18,510 nucleotides of DNA from an uncultured Eubacterium sp. (GTDB taxonomy: Bacteria; Bacillota; Clostridia; Lachnospirales; Lachnospiraceae), in the NCBI GenBank assembly GCA_947573465.1, contig CANPET010000011.1:1-18510 (forward strand), given 5' to 3'. A program made the position numbers and the translations under genes. Each line of letters starts with the position of its first letter. Positions within the stretch are counted from its first letter, which is position 1. Shown one piece after another: positions 1 through 7,928 of this stretch. The notes below the pieces were generated by a model that saw only the letters and a list, made by a program, of their open reading frames with translations, was not told the origin of the DNA and ran no database searches.

Positions 1-80
1 TTACAAGTTTTGTAAGAAAAGCCTGTTTTATGCATAATGTACAAAATTGACAATAAAACAATTTCAATTTTGTGAGAATG

Positions 81-109
81 TTGCAAAAAACATTTTTATC
101 AAATATTCT
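81..109 (+). promoter_or_regulatory. Candidate sigma-A promoter for the GH81 gene
   Basis: A TTGCAA hexamer at 81-86 and TATTCT at 104-109 are separated by 17 bases, a good match to the vegetative consensus. Transcription from about 116 would give a leader of roughly 120 nt before the GH81 start. A second perfect -35 (TTGACA, 47-52) has no convincing -10 at the right distance. The leader holds a 10-bp perfect palindrome at 161-170 that might be an operator. Read by eye only. Confidence 0.45.
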
Positions 110-234
110 AAGAATATGTTTTTTATGTTGGGACAGAATTTTGGTCGGCATAAAACGGAGATAGCGCTATAGAGAAACAGAGAAAAATGTGTGGAGGATT
201 TCGGACCAATACACACCTTATGGAGGGTAAAAAA

Positions 235-3200
235 ATGAGAAAAGGTAATCTATTTACCAGAGCAAAAAAAGTTACAGCAGTAATGCTCGTTGCAGCAATG
301 GTGCTCGGTGCTGCACCAATGCGGAATGTAAAAGCAGCAGACAATTCCCCTTACGTGATTTCAAAGGGAAGAATGGTATATGCAAGTTCATCGGTAGGAA
401 ACAGTGACCCGGCTTACGCAGTTGACGGTTCAAAGGCTACCAGATGGGAAAGCGCCTGGGAGAATAATGATGAGTGGATTTATGTGGATTTAGGAAAAGT
501 AACAGATTTCACAGGAGTCAAGTTATATTGGGAAGGCGCTTATGCGAAAGAATATAAGATTCAGACATCCAACGATGAAGAAAACTGGAACACAGTTTAT
601 ACAAACAATAATTGTAACGGAGGAGACGAAGAACTTAACATACAAGGTAATGCGAGATATGTCAGAGTATACATGACAAAGAAGGCATTGACAGCTTATG
701 GATATTCACTTTATGAATTTGAAGTATACGGAACAGATGGAGTGACAAAAAGACCTGTAGATTATGGAACAAATATTGCAGAAAATAAAAATACTCAGGC
801 ATCATCACTCAGAGATGTTTGGTGGATGTATGATGACAATGGTGTGATTAATCAGACATCTGTTCTCGCAAAAAATGCAGTAGATGGTAATGATAATACA
901 TATTGGTGTTCCGGTGAAAAAGACAATCAGTGGTTTATGGTGGATTTAGGAAGAAACTATGACATTGGTCGTGTAATTATTGAATGGAACTCCGATGCGG
1001 GAAAAATGTATGACATTCAGGTATCAACAAACGGAAATGACTGGACAACAGTTTACAGACAGTTAAAAGGATATGGATATGAAGTTGCTAACGTACCAAT
1101 GTTTGCTACGGCAAGATATGTCAGAATGAATGGATATACAAGAGTTGAAAGTGGAAGCGGATTTAGTATAAAGGAATTTAAGGTATATGAGTACAAAGCA
1201 GGAGATGCAAAACCGACACATAATATACCAAATTTTCCAGAGTCATATGTAGCATCAAATGGAAAAGGAACATACCTCGCAAATTCAATGTACCATGAGA
1301 AAACGAAACTTCCGGTGTACAAAGATGATTCTATTCAAAGCCCAATTGACAGTAACGACTGGTGGCAGTCTATTTTAATTAACAAGTTTGGTAATACATT
1401 ATGTACAATGCCATTCAAGACAAAATATTCTACAAAGGGACTTGGAATATTAACAGCAACAGAAGGATGGCTTCCGGATATGGGAGAGACAGATGTAAAT
1501 GTATCTGTAAACTCAGAAACAGAAACAGACTTTTATATTCTGCCTGAAAATTTAGATAATGCAAGTGCCTGTGATAAGGTAATGGGTTACAGTGATTATT
1601 CTGTAACAGCAGGTCTATATGATGACAGTCATCTGGCAATGAAGAGTACCTTTGTTAAGGGTTCACCTTATATCTTCACAGAATATGGCGATACAGAGAC
1701 AATCTATATTTCATCACCAAGTATTACATCTATCTTTGATGGAAATGGAAATGAAATATTAACAAATAACCTTGCAACATTAAAAACAGATCATATTGGT
1801 CTGGAGATAACAGATAGTGACAATAAGGCAAAAACAAAGACTTCAAAGAGTTACTACACATTATCTGTACCGGAAAATACAACATTCAAGAAAATCGGAA
1901 GTTATATCAGAGTAACATTCCCAGGTAAGAATGGATACATGTCAATCGGTACAATGCTTAATAAGTCACAGATAGAAACCTTCTATCGTCACGGATATGC
2001 ATTTGTAACAGATACAAGTGTAACTTATGACTATAATGACAGCAATGCAAAGATTACATCAAACTACAGTGTAACAACAACAGTAAAGAGAGCTGGATTC
2101 TCAAATCAGACATTCCAGTGTATGTTACCACATCAGTGGAAAAATTCTACAGATGACAATGGCTCATTTGCAACATATACATCTGTCAGAGGAGATATGA
2201 AAGCGATTGAAGGAAACTCTTTCAAGACGGTTTCAGAGTTTGCAGGGCTTCTTCCTACTTTTGCACTTCCAACAAATTCAAACTTTGATGGAGAAGCACT
2301 TTTAGGATATTTAAATCAATTAGAAGATGCTACAAAGAACTTGAACCCTGCAGGAGATGCTTACTGGGAAGGAAAGAACTTACATCCTCTTGGAATGGGA
2401 GTTCTCATGGCAGAACAGATTGGAGAGACAGAATTAAGAGATACTTTCTTAAAGAGAATTAAGAAGATATTAGTAAACTGGTTTACATACGATGGAAAGG
2501 ATGATATCAGTTACTTTATCTATAACCAGAACTGGGGAACATTGTATTATGAGTGGAGTGAGTTTGGAGCAAATGCGGCAATCTGTGACCACCATTTTAC
2601 ATACGGCTACTTTATGTTTGCAGCAACAGTACTTGCGACATATGATGAAGAGTTTTACAACGATTATAAAGGTATGATTGAGATGATGATTCGTGACTAT
2701 GCGAACCCATCAGATAACGATAGTGAATACTGCAGATTCAGAGCGTATGACTTATATGAAGGACATTCATGGGCAGGCGGATATGCAGATAATGATTCAG
2801 GTAACAATCAGGAATCAGCCAGTGAGTCTTTATTCAGCTGGGTAAGCATGTACCTCTGGGGTGTGCTTACAAACAACGACACATATAGAGATGCAGGTGT
2901 ATTTGGTTTTACAAACGAAATGGAAGCAGTAGAACAGTACTGGTTCGATTATGACAAAGATAACTGGGTTGAAGCATGGCCATATGACGTAGTTGGTCAG
3001 GTATATGGTGGTATCAACTTCTACGGAACATTCTTCGGAGGACAGCCATTATATGTATACGGAATCCAGTGGTTACCGATTTCAGAATATTTAACATACT
3101 ATGGTATGAATCAGGAAAGATGTGCTGAAATTTATAAGAGCCTTGAAACAGACACAGATGATGCGATGGATAAGGCAGTGAAGGTTGCAAACAAAGAAGG

Positions 3201-5784
3201 AAAGAGTCAAGAAGAAATTGATAAGATGCTGAGAGAGTATCCACATCCGGATACAGGCTGGCAGCATATTACATGGCCATTCCTTTCACAGACAAATCCG
3301 GACCTTGCTTTAAACAAATTCTTAGAGAATGATACAAAGGTTCAGAAGACAGATACAGCGAATACTTACTGGTTCATTCATGCAATGAAAGAATTAGGAG
3401 TTAAGACAACAGATATTATTGCTACAGGAGACTGCTCAGCAGCAGTTTACTACAATAAGACTACAAATAAATACACAGCAACTGTTTGGAATCCAACAAA
3501 CGAGACAAAAGTAGTAACATTTAATAATAAGTCAGGAAAAATTGGTACAGCAACCATTGGTGCAAAGGCATTAGTAAGTTTTGAAGTATATAAAGACAGA
3601 AACTTTAATATTGTACAGGCAGAAACACCGGAAATTTCCGTACCAACAGGCGAATATGATGATACACAGTATGTAACAATCAAAACAAAAACAGAAGGAG
3701 CAACAATCCACTATACAGTAGATGGAGCAATGCCTACAAAGTCTTCACCAGTATATGAAGGCACATTTGCAGTATCAAGCACTGCTACAGTAAAAGCAAT
3801 TGCAGTAAAAGATGAATGTATTACATCAGCGATGGCAACAAGCACAATTACAGTAAATGGTACACCGGTATCTCTAGATACGAACATTGCTCTTGGCAAA
3901 GAAGTAACAGTATCTTCAGCAGAAAATCCATCCGTTAGTGGAGATAAGATTGTAGATAATGACACAAGTACAAGATGGTCATCAGAGTTTAGTGATAATG
4001 AATGGGCTCAGGTTGACTTAGGAAGAAATTATACAATTAATAAAGTAACATTTAACTGGGAAGCTTCCTATGCAAAAGCATATAAGTTGCAGACATCTAT
4101 GGATGGAAACAACTGGAATACAGTATATGAAACTTCAAACTGTAAGGGTGGAAAAGAAGAAATCGTATTTGATGCGACAACATGCAGATATGTAAGAATG
4201 CAGGGTGTAAAGAGAGCGTTAGCATATGGATATTCCTTATGGGAAATGGGTGTATATGAAGCGGCTACAGTACAGAACCCACAGTTTAGTCTGGCATCAG
4301 GCACATATAGTGGAACACAGAATCTTACAATTACCAGCCCGACAAAGGGTGTAGAAATCAGATATACAACAGATGGTTCAACACCAAATGAAAATTCAAA
4401 ACTTTATGTTCCAACTGTTAAGATAAGCAAAGATACAACAATTAAAGCAATCGCATACAGAAAAGGAATGATAACATCAGGTGTATCTACAGCTACATAC
4501 AAGATTAATGGTGGAAGCACAGAAGAGCCGGGAGATGTTGTTTCAGGAGAGAATCTTGCAAAGAATAAGAGTGTTACAGCATCAGGGGAAGAAAATGATG
4601 CAATGAAAGCAGCAAATGCAGTTGATGGAAATAATGGAACACGTTGGTCATCTAATTATTCTGATGATGCATGGATTTATGTAAACCTTGGAAAAACATA
4701 TAAAGTAGGTAAAGTAGTTCTTAATTGGGAAGGTGCTTACGGAAAAGCGTATAAGATACAGACATCTGTAGATGGAAATAACTGGACAACAGTGAAGAAT
4801 GTAACAGATGGAAATGGTGGTATTGACACAATTACATTTGCACAGACAGATGCAAAATATGTGAGAATGCAGGGAGTGACAAGAGCATTACCATACGGAT
4901 ATTCCTTATGGGAGATGGAAGTGTATGGAGAAGGTTCTACAGGTGGAAGTGAAGAACCGGAAGTACCATCAGGAACAAACCTTGCAAAAGGTAAAAAGAC
5001 AACACAGTCTGGCTCAGAAAGCACAGCAATGTCTGCAGATAATGCGACAGACGGAAATACAGGTACCCGCTGGTCATCAGATTTTGCAGATGATGCATGG
5101 ATGGCAGTAGATTTAGGTAAAACTTATACAGTAAGCAAGGTTGTAGTAAACTGGGAAGGTGCTTTCGGAAAAGCATATAAGATACAGACATCGACAGACG
5201 GAAAGAACTGGACAACAGTGAAAAACGTAACAGATGGTAAAGGTGGTGTAGACACAATTACCTTTACAGCAACTGATGCCAGATATGTAAAAATGCAGGG
5301 TGTAACAAGAGCGTTACCATATGGATATTCTATCTGGGAAATGGAAGTATACGGAAAAGGTTCTACAGGTGGCAGTGAAGAGCCGGATGTAAGTGGAGTA
5401 AATGTAGCAAAAAGTGGAACAGCAGATGCTTCCGGTTCTGAGGCAGATGGAACAGCTGCAAGATATGCCTTTGATGGAAATAATGGAACCCGCTGGTCAT
5501 CAAACTTCGCAGATGATGCATGGATAAGTGTTGATCTTGGAAAGGCATATACAATTAATAAAGTAGTTCTTAATTGGGAAGGTGCTTATGGTGAAAGTTA
5601 TAAGATACAGACATCAACAGATGGTAAGACATGGAAAACAGTTAAGAGCTTAACAGGACAAAATGGTGGTATTGACACTGTAACATTTGATGCAGTAAGT
5701 GCCAGATATGTAAAAATGCAGGGTGTAAAGAGAGCATTACCATATGGATATTCATTATGGGAAATGGAAGTTTATACGAAATAA
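235..5784 (+). CDS. Secreted modular endo-beta-1,3-glucanase, GH81 with six F5/8 type C (CBM32-like) domains
   Basis: This 1849-residue secreted enzyme is predicted to hydrolyse beta-1,3-glucans such as laminarin, callose or fungal wall glucan. Order: signal peptide (1-34, cut after VKA); F5/8 type C domains at about 38-165 and 179-319; GH81 catalytic region about 345-1120; chitobiase/CHB_HEX-type Ig-like domain 1127-1208; F5/8C 1216-1342; second CHB_HEX 1346-1427; F5/8C 1439-1565, 1581-1706 and 1722-1849. GH81 hallmarks are DHHFTYGYF (D785), the GHSWAGG segment and NNQESASES (E860 and E864, four apart); the Asp and Glu pair match the known catalytic acid and base positions of the family, so the enzyme looks active. 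No sortase motif, SLH or dockerin is seen, so it is probably released or held by its binding modules. The ATG at 235 has GGAGGG at 222-227; an in-frame ATG at 187 lacks a site and would spoil the signal peptide. Confidence 0.9.
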   Translation: MRKGNLFTRAKKVTAVMLVAAMVLGAAPMRNVKAADNSPYVISKGRMVYASSSVGNSDPAYAVDGSKATRWESAWENNDEWIYVDLGKVTDFTGVKLYWEGAYAKEYKIQTSNDEENWNTVYTNNNCNGGDEELNIQGNARYVRVYMTKKALTAYGYSLYEFEVYGTDGVTKRPVDYGTNIAENKNTQASSLRDVWWMYDDNGVINQTSVLAKNAVDGNDNTYWCSGEKDNQWFMVDLGRNYDIGRVIIEWNSDAGKMYDIQVSTNGNDWTTVYRQLKGYGYEVANVPMFATARYVRMNGYTRVESGSGFSIKEFKVYEYKAGDAKPTHNIPNFPESYVASNGKGTYLANSMYHEKTKLPVYKDDSIQSPIDSNDWWQSILINKFGNTLCTMPFKTKYSTKGLGILTATEGWLPDMGETDVNVSVNSETETDFYILPENLDNASACDKVMGYSDYSVTAGLYDDSHLAMKSTFVKGSPYIFTEYGDTETIYISSPSITSIFDGNGNEILTNNLATLKTDHIGLEITDSDNKAKTKTSKSYYTLSVPENTTFKKIGSYIRVTFPGKNGYMSIGTMLNKSQIETFYRHGYAFVTDTSVTYDYNDSNAKITSNYSVTTTVKRAGFSNQTFQCMLPHQWKNSTDDNGSFATYTSVRGDMKAIEGNSFKTVSEFAGLLPTFALPTNSNFDGEALLGYLNQLEDATKNLNPAGDAYWEGKNLHPLGMGVLMAEQIGETELRDTFLKRIKKILVNWFTYDGKDDISYFIYNQNWGTLYYEWSEFGANAAICDHHFTYGYFMFAATVLATYDEEFYNDYKGMIEMMIRDYANPSDNDSEYCRFRAYDLYEGHSWAGGYADNDSGNNQESASESLFSWVSMYLWGVLTNNDTYRDAGVFGFTNEMEAVEQYWFDYDKDNWVEAWPYDVVGQVYGGINFYGTFFGGQPLYVYGIQWLPISEYLTYYGMNQERCAEIYKSLETDTDDAMDKAVKVANKEGKSQEEIDKMLREYPHPDTGWQHITWPFLSQTNPDLALNKFLENDTKVQKTDTANTYWFIHAMKELGVKTTDIIATGDCSAAVYYNKTTNKYTATVWNPTNETKVVTFNNKSGKIGTATIGAKALVSFEVYKDRNFNIVQAETPEISVPTGEYDDTQYVTIKTKTEGATIHYTVDGAMPTKSSPVYEGTFAVSSTATVKAIAVKDECITSAMATSTITVNGTPVSLDTNIALGKEVTVSSAENPSVSGDKIVDNDTSTRWSSEFSDNEWAQVDLGRNYTINKVTFNWEASYAKAYKLQTSMDGNNWNTVYETSNCKGGKEEIVFDATTCRYVRMQGVKRALAYGYSLWEMGVYEAATVQNPQFSLASGTYSGTQNLTITSPTKGVEIRYTTDGSTPNENSKLYVPTVKISKDTTIKAIAYRKGMITSGVSTATYKINGGSTEEPGDVVSGENLAKNKSVTASGEENDAMKAANAVDGNNGTRWSSNYSDDAWIYVNLGKTYKVGKVVLNWEGAYGKAYKIQTSVDGNNWTTVKNVTDGNGGIDTITFAQTDAKYVRMQGVTRALPYGYSLWEMEVYGEGSTGGSEEPEVPSGTNLAKGKKTTQSGSESTAMSADNATDGNTGTRWSSDFADDAWMAVDLGKTYTVSKVVVNWEGAFGKAYKIQTSTDGKNWTTVKNVTDGKGGVDTITFTATDARYVKMQGVTRALPYGYSIWEMEVYGKGSTGGSEEPDVSGVNVAKSGTADASGSEADGTAARYAFDGNNGTRWSSNFADDAWISVDLGKAYTINKVVLNWEGAYGESYKIQTSTDGKTWKTVKSLTGQNGGIDTVTFDAVSARYVKMQGVKRALPYGYSLWEMEVYTK
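4549..5784 (+). repeat. Three tandem intragenic repeats encoding F5/8 type C domains
   Basis: Units begin near 4549, 4975 and 5398, giving periods of 426 and 423 bases (142 and 141 codons), plus a final unit ending at the stop. Each opens with a (N/V)LAK or NVAK strand, carries TRWSSxxxDDAW, VNWEGA or LNWEGA, and ends YGYSLWEMEVY or YGYSIWEMEVY. The linkers between units are nearly identical (GSTGGSEEP). The similarity at DNA level points to recent internal duplication. A fourth, more diverged copy of the same type lies at about 3880-4260. Confidence 0.85.
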
Positions 5785-5903
5785 AAACGTATATGATACA
5801 ATAGTACAAAATAAAGTACTATCGTTTACGCAGAAATCACTATCGTTTATGTAAGTTCTGTTGACAAAATAGGCAAAATGGTTAATTTAATATAAGAGTG
5901 GCA

Positions 5904-5935
5904 AAAAGCATCCGTTCTTTTGGACGAATGCTTTT
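5904..5935 (+). terminator. Terminator-like hairpin after the GH81 gene
   Basis: Arms 5904-5917 and 5922-5935 form a 14-bp stem (one C/A mismatch, one G-U) with a TTTT loop, and the 3' arm ends in TTTT followed by GTTAT. It is about 120 nt past the GH81 stop. The U-run is inside the stem, which is typical of bidirectional terminators with an A-run upstream. A TTGACA at 5861-5866 lies just before it, so it could instead sit at the 5' end of the downstream transcript. Confidence 0.5.
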
Positions 5936-5962
5936 GTTATGGAAAATACAGATTTTTATAAC
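5934..5962 (+). promoter_or_regulatory. Candidate promoter for the 5985 gene
   Basis: TTGTTA (5934-5939) and TATAAC (5957-5962) are 17 bases apart; transcription would start only about 15 nt before the start codon. A competing candidate is TTGACA at 5861-5866 with TAATTT at 5883-5888 (16-base spacer), which would put the terminator-like hairpin in the leader. Sequence alone does not decide between them. Confidence 0.3.
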
Positions 5963-5984
5963 AATATAATAAAGGAGGTATTAA

Positions 5985-7067
5985 ATGAAAAAGAAGATTT
6001 GTATATTATTGTCAATGATTTTGCTATTAAGTTCTATAGGAAATGTTGACTACAAAGTTTGTCATGCGGGGGATAGAATAAATATTAGCCAAGCAGAGGA
6101 GATGGTTGATAATCTTAATCGGATTATTGAGAATAACCGAGAAGAATTATATGAGGAATTTGTTGGTGAAATGAAAGAATCAGATGAATTGGATTATGAC
6201 AATCAAGAACAATTGGACAAATTTGTTGACAAGAATAATTCTATAGAGGAGAAAGTTGAAGATGTTGTTGAGTTTTTGGAGAATAATGAGGAAGACGAAG
6301 AGGTAATAGAGGATATTGAACAAGAATTAAAGGTCTCAAATGTAGAACAGTTGGAAAATCAGCATTTTATTAATCCGTTAACAGGAAAAGAGTTTGAATC
6401 AGTTGAGGAAGTTAGTGAATATTTAGAAGTAAAAGGTTATGAAGTTGATGATGAAGATTTAGAACTGTGTGAAATTATCGAAGAAATAAAAGAGGATAGT
6501 GATAGTGAATTGCCAGAATTAATCGTAGAGGTAAATAATCAAATTATAGAGGAATATGATGAAAAGAAATGGGAATTTGGCATAAATGTTAGTGCTTCAA
6601 ATGCCTATAAGGAAGCGTATAGTCAGTGGACGTCATTGACATCTGATGAAAAAGCCTTAATTATTTGTGAACCTAAAAAAGCAATTGCCACAAAAGCACT
6701 CACAAAAAAGGCATTTGAAATGACACAAAAGAGATTTGGATATAATGGGCTGGGCGACAAGTCGGATGGATTTAGACATGGGGTATGGAATGCTTTGATG
6801 ACGAGGGATATAACGAGAGCATGGGCAAAAGCATATGCAACAGCGCATGAAAGTGGAAAAACAAAAAAGCAATTAGAAAAGAAAGCAGCAGATGGTTATA
6901 CTGAAAAGAGACATAGAGAAATGGATTTGCATAACAATTCTATTGGACGTGATGTGATAAAGTGGTATGATACTTCAATAAATGTGTCTGATAGTAAATT
7001 AAAGAAAAGAATTGAAAATAAATTGACAAATAATAAATCAACAGGGATTTATTGGCTACATAAATAG
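5985..7067 (+). CDS. Secreted acidic protein with C-terminal FRH/MDLHNN domain (DUF6973-like)
   Basis: The 360-residue product has a signal peptide (MKKKICILLSMILLL..., likely cut after VCHA at 28). Residues about 36-200 are strikingly acidic and probably helical, with many Glu/Asp and no recognised fold. Residues 205-360 are basic and hold a compact domain: DGFRHGVWNALM (261-272), AHE (287-289) and MDLHNNSIGR (313-322). I associate this set of conserved His, Trp, Asp and Asn residues with the family catalogued as DUF6973, but the accession is from memory. The clustering of His, Glu, Asp and Asn suggests an active or metal site; the reaction is unknown. A near-perfect Shine-Dalgarno (AAAGGAGGT, 5971-5979) fixes the start. 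A lipoprotein gene follows closely, suggesting a functional pair. A secreted effector or wall-active enzyme is possible but unproven. Confidence 0.8.
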   Translation: MKKKICILLSMILLLSSIGNVDYKVCHAGDRINISQAEEMVDNLNRIIENNREELYEEFVGEMKESDELDYDNQEQLDKFVDKNNSIEEKVEDVVEFLENNEEDEEVIEDIEQELKVSNVEQLENQHFINPLTGKEFESVEEVSEYLEVKGYEVDDEDLELCEIIEEIKEDSDSELPELIVEVNNQIIEEYDEKKWEFGINVSASNAYKEAYSQWTSLTSDEKALIICEPKKAIATKALTKKAFEMTQKRFGYNGLGDKSDGFRHGVWNALMTRDITRAWAKAYATAHESGKTKKQLEKKAADGYTEKRHREMDLHNNSIGRDVIKWYDTSINVSDSKLKKRIENKLTNNKSTGIYWLHK

Positions 7068-7115
7068 AATACTATATGTTGTGCCGGATATATGAAAGGA
7101 TTGAGTGTAGGTATA

Positions 7116-7559
7116 ATGAAAAAGAATAAACTTGTTTTATTGTTGGGCGTTTTGTCAATAATGTTATTTGCTTGTTCAAACAATAAAGAATTGGGGAAAT
7201 TTAAAGAAAATCTGAAAGAACAGAGCGATTCACAAAAGATTTCACTGGATAGTTTGACTAATTTTGAGTGGGAAAAAGTTTATTTTATTGCCCCATATAC
7301 TAGTAAGGAAAGAATAGAAAACATTGTGAAAATTGAATCGAATGAAATTTATAACAATATGGTAGATGAAAATGTATTGTATTTGATTTTTATAAATAAG
7401 GGACAGTTGGTGAATCAAGTATATGGAAGAACAGAGCAATTAGGATTTGATTTTGAATTGGAGGACTTTAATGAGTGCCTTGAATTAGATAAGGCAGATG
7501 CTACTTTTTCAGTTGATACAATAGACGGGATGAAAATATATTCGTTGATAAAGAAATGA
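7116..7559 (+). CDS. Small lipoprotein of unknown function
   Basis: A 147-residue product with a lipoprotein signal: MKKNKLVLLL, hydrophobic core, then lipobox LFAC with Cys20 as the lipidation site. The mature part begins SNNKELGK and contains FEWEKVYFIAPYTSKERI near residues 49-66, a pattern I have seen in small Firmicutes lipoproteins of unknown role; I cannot assign a family. It would be anchored on the outer face of the membrane. The start at 7116 gives a clean signal peptide; an in-frame ATG at 7092 would add eight residues, and neither has a strong ribosome binding site. It begins 48 bases after the upstream secreted protein gene and is probably co-transcribed. An immunity or chaperone role toward that protein is inference from context only. 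Confidence 0.75.
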   Translation: MKKNKLVLLLGVLSIMLFACSNNKELGKFKENLKEQSDSQKISLDSLTNFEWEKVYFIAPYTSKERIENIVKIESNEIYNNMVDENVLYLIFINKGQLVNQVYGRTEQLGFDFELEDFNECLELDKADATFSVDTIDGMKIYSLIKK

Positions 7560-7569
7560 TAAAGGGTTT

Positions 7570-7600
7570 TGGGAAAATGGAAGTTTACACAAAATAAAAC
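7570..7600 (+). pseudogene. Relic of the 3' end of a carbohydrate-binding-module gene
   Basis: These 31 bases align with the very end of the GH81 gene (5758-5788), with two substitutions and one single-base gap on each side. Both substitutions are at third codon positions (TAT/TAC, ACG/ACA), so both copies read MEVYTK and stop, preceded by TGGGAA (Trp-Glu). The relic starts ten bases after the lipoprotein stop and has no coding sequence of its kind upstream. It probably marks a lost paralogue or tandem copy of the GH81 3' end. The match is short, so chance is not fully excluded. Confidence 0.5.
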
Positions 7601-7638
7601 AAATAATAAAGTAAAAATAACATTAACAACAAAAAATT

Positions 7639-7697
7639 GCCTTCTTTCTTAAGGAGAATCTATATTAAAGGTATAGACTCTCCTTAAGAGAGAGGGT
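7639..7697 (+). terminator. Long imperfect hairpin, probable terminator
   Basis: The arms pair symmetrically about 7668: GCCTTCTTT with AGAGAGGGT (Watson-Crick plus G-U), CTTAAGGAGA with TCTCCTTAAG (perfect), one A/C mismatch, then TCTATA with TATAGA around a seven-base loop. That is about 25 pairs in 59 bases, flanked by AAAAAATT before and ATTTTA after. It most likely ends the lipoprotein transcript, but it is longer than usual and abuts a transposase relic, so it could also be a mobile-element end. Confidence 0.55.
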
Positions 7698-7706
7698 ATT
7701 TTATAA

Positions 7707-7928
7707 TGGAAAAAAAGAAATGCAAGTTGGTACTTCATAAATGCAGTAAATGGACAGTTTGACAATAGCAAATATTCTGCTACAATAAGGTCAGAAGTAG
7801 AAAAAATCAAGAGTAATGACAGATGGAGAGTAGAGTATATGAATTTGTATATACACGATCAGGATGTAGAACGAAAGGGCAGAGAAGAAGGCCGAAAAGA
7901 ACAAAAGGAGACATTATGGAAAAAGTGA
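7707..7928 (+). pseudogene. 3' remnant of an Rpn-type PD-(D/E)XK nuclease/transposase gene
   Basis: An open frame without a start codon reads ...FINAVNGQFDNSKYSATI, RSEVEKIKSNDRWRVEYMNL and ends YIHDQDVERKGREEGRKEQKETLWKK, then TGA at 7926-7928. The (D/E)RWRxEYM segment and charged REEGRKE tail are typical of the C-terminus of Rpn/PD-(D/E)XK nuclease family putative transposases, common in Lachnospiraceae. The catalytic nuclease domain that should precede it is absent; a stop (7704-7706) closes the frame upstream. The relic overlaps the fprA start by 13 bases, and its end supplies the fprA ribosome binding site. It is not expected to make a functional protein. Confidence 0.65.
7759..7786 (+). 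promoter_or_regulatory. Candidate promoter for fprA inside the transposase relic
   Basis: TTGACA (7759-7764) and TACAAT (7781-7786) with a 16-base spacer form a strong match to the vegetative promoter. A start near 7793 gives a leader of about 120 nt before fprA. The hexamers fall inside former coding sequence, so the match may be fortuitous, but no better promoter was seen between the 7639-7697 hairpin and fprA. Confidence 0.45.

Noticed and set aside
187..234. In-frame upstream start of the GH81 gene at 187
   Set aside because: No ribosome binding site precedes it, and it puts 16 polar residues before the signal peptide; the ATG at 235 has GGAGGG at proper distance.
110..234. Riboswitch (c-di-GMP type) in the GH81 leader
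   Set aside because: The leader is the right length, but I could not find the conserved core of any riboswitch class I know.
4937..5257. Minus-strand open frames opposite the CBM repeats, up to 106 codons
   Set aside because: They are Leu/His/Ser-rich translations of the complement of strongly coding sequence, with no ribosome binding sites or motifs, repeated because the DNA repeats.
7823..7915. N-terminal extension of fprA to 7823
   Set aside because: The extension is Arg/Lys-rich and unlike the family; it is the transposase relic read in another frame, and 7916 has a strong ribosome binding site.
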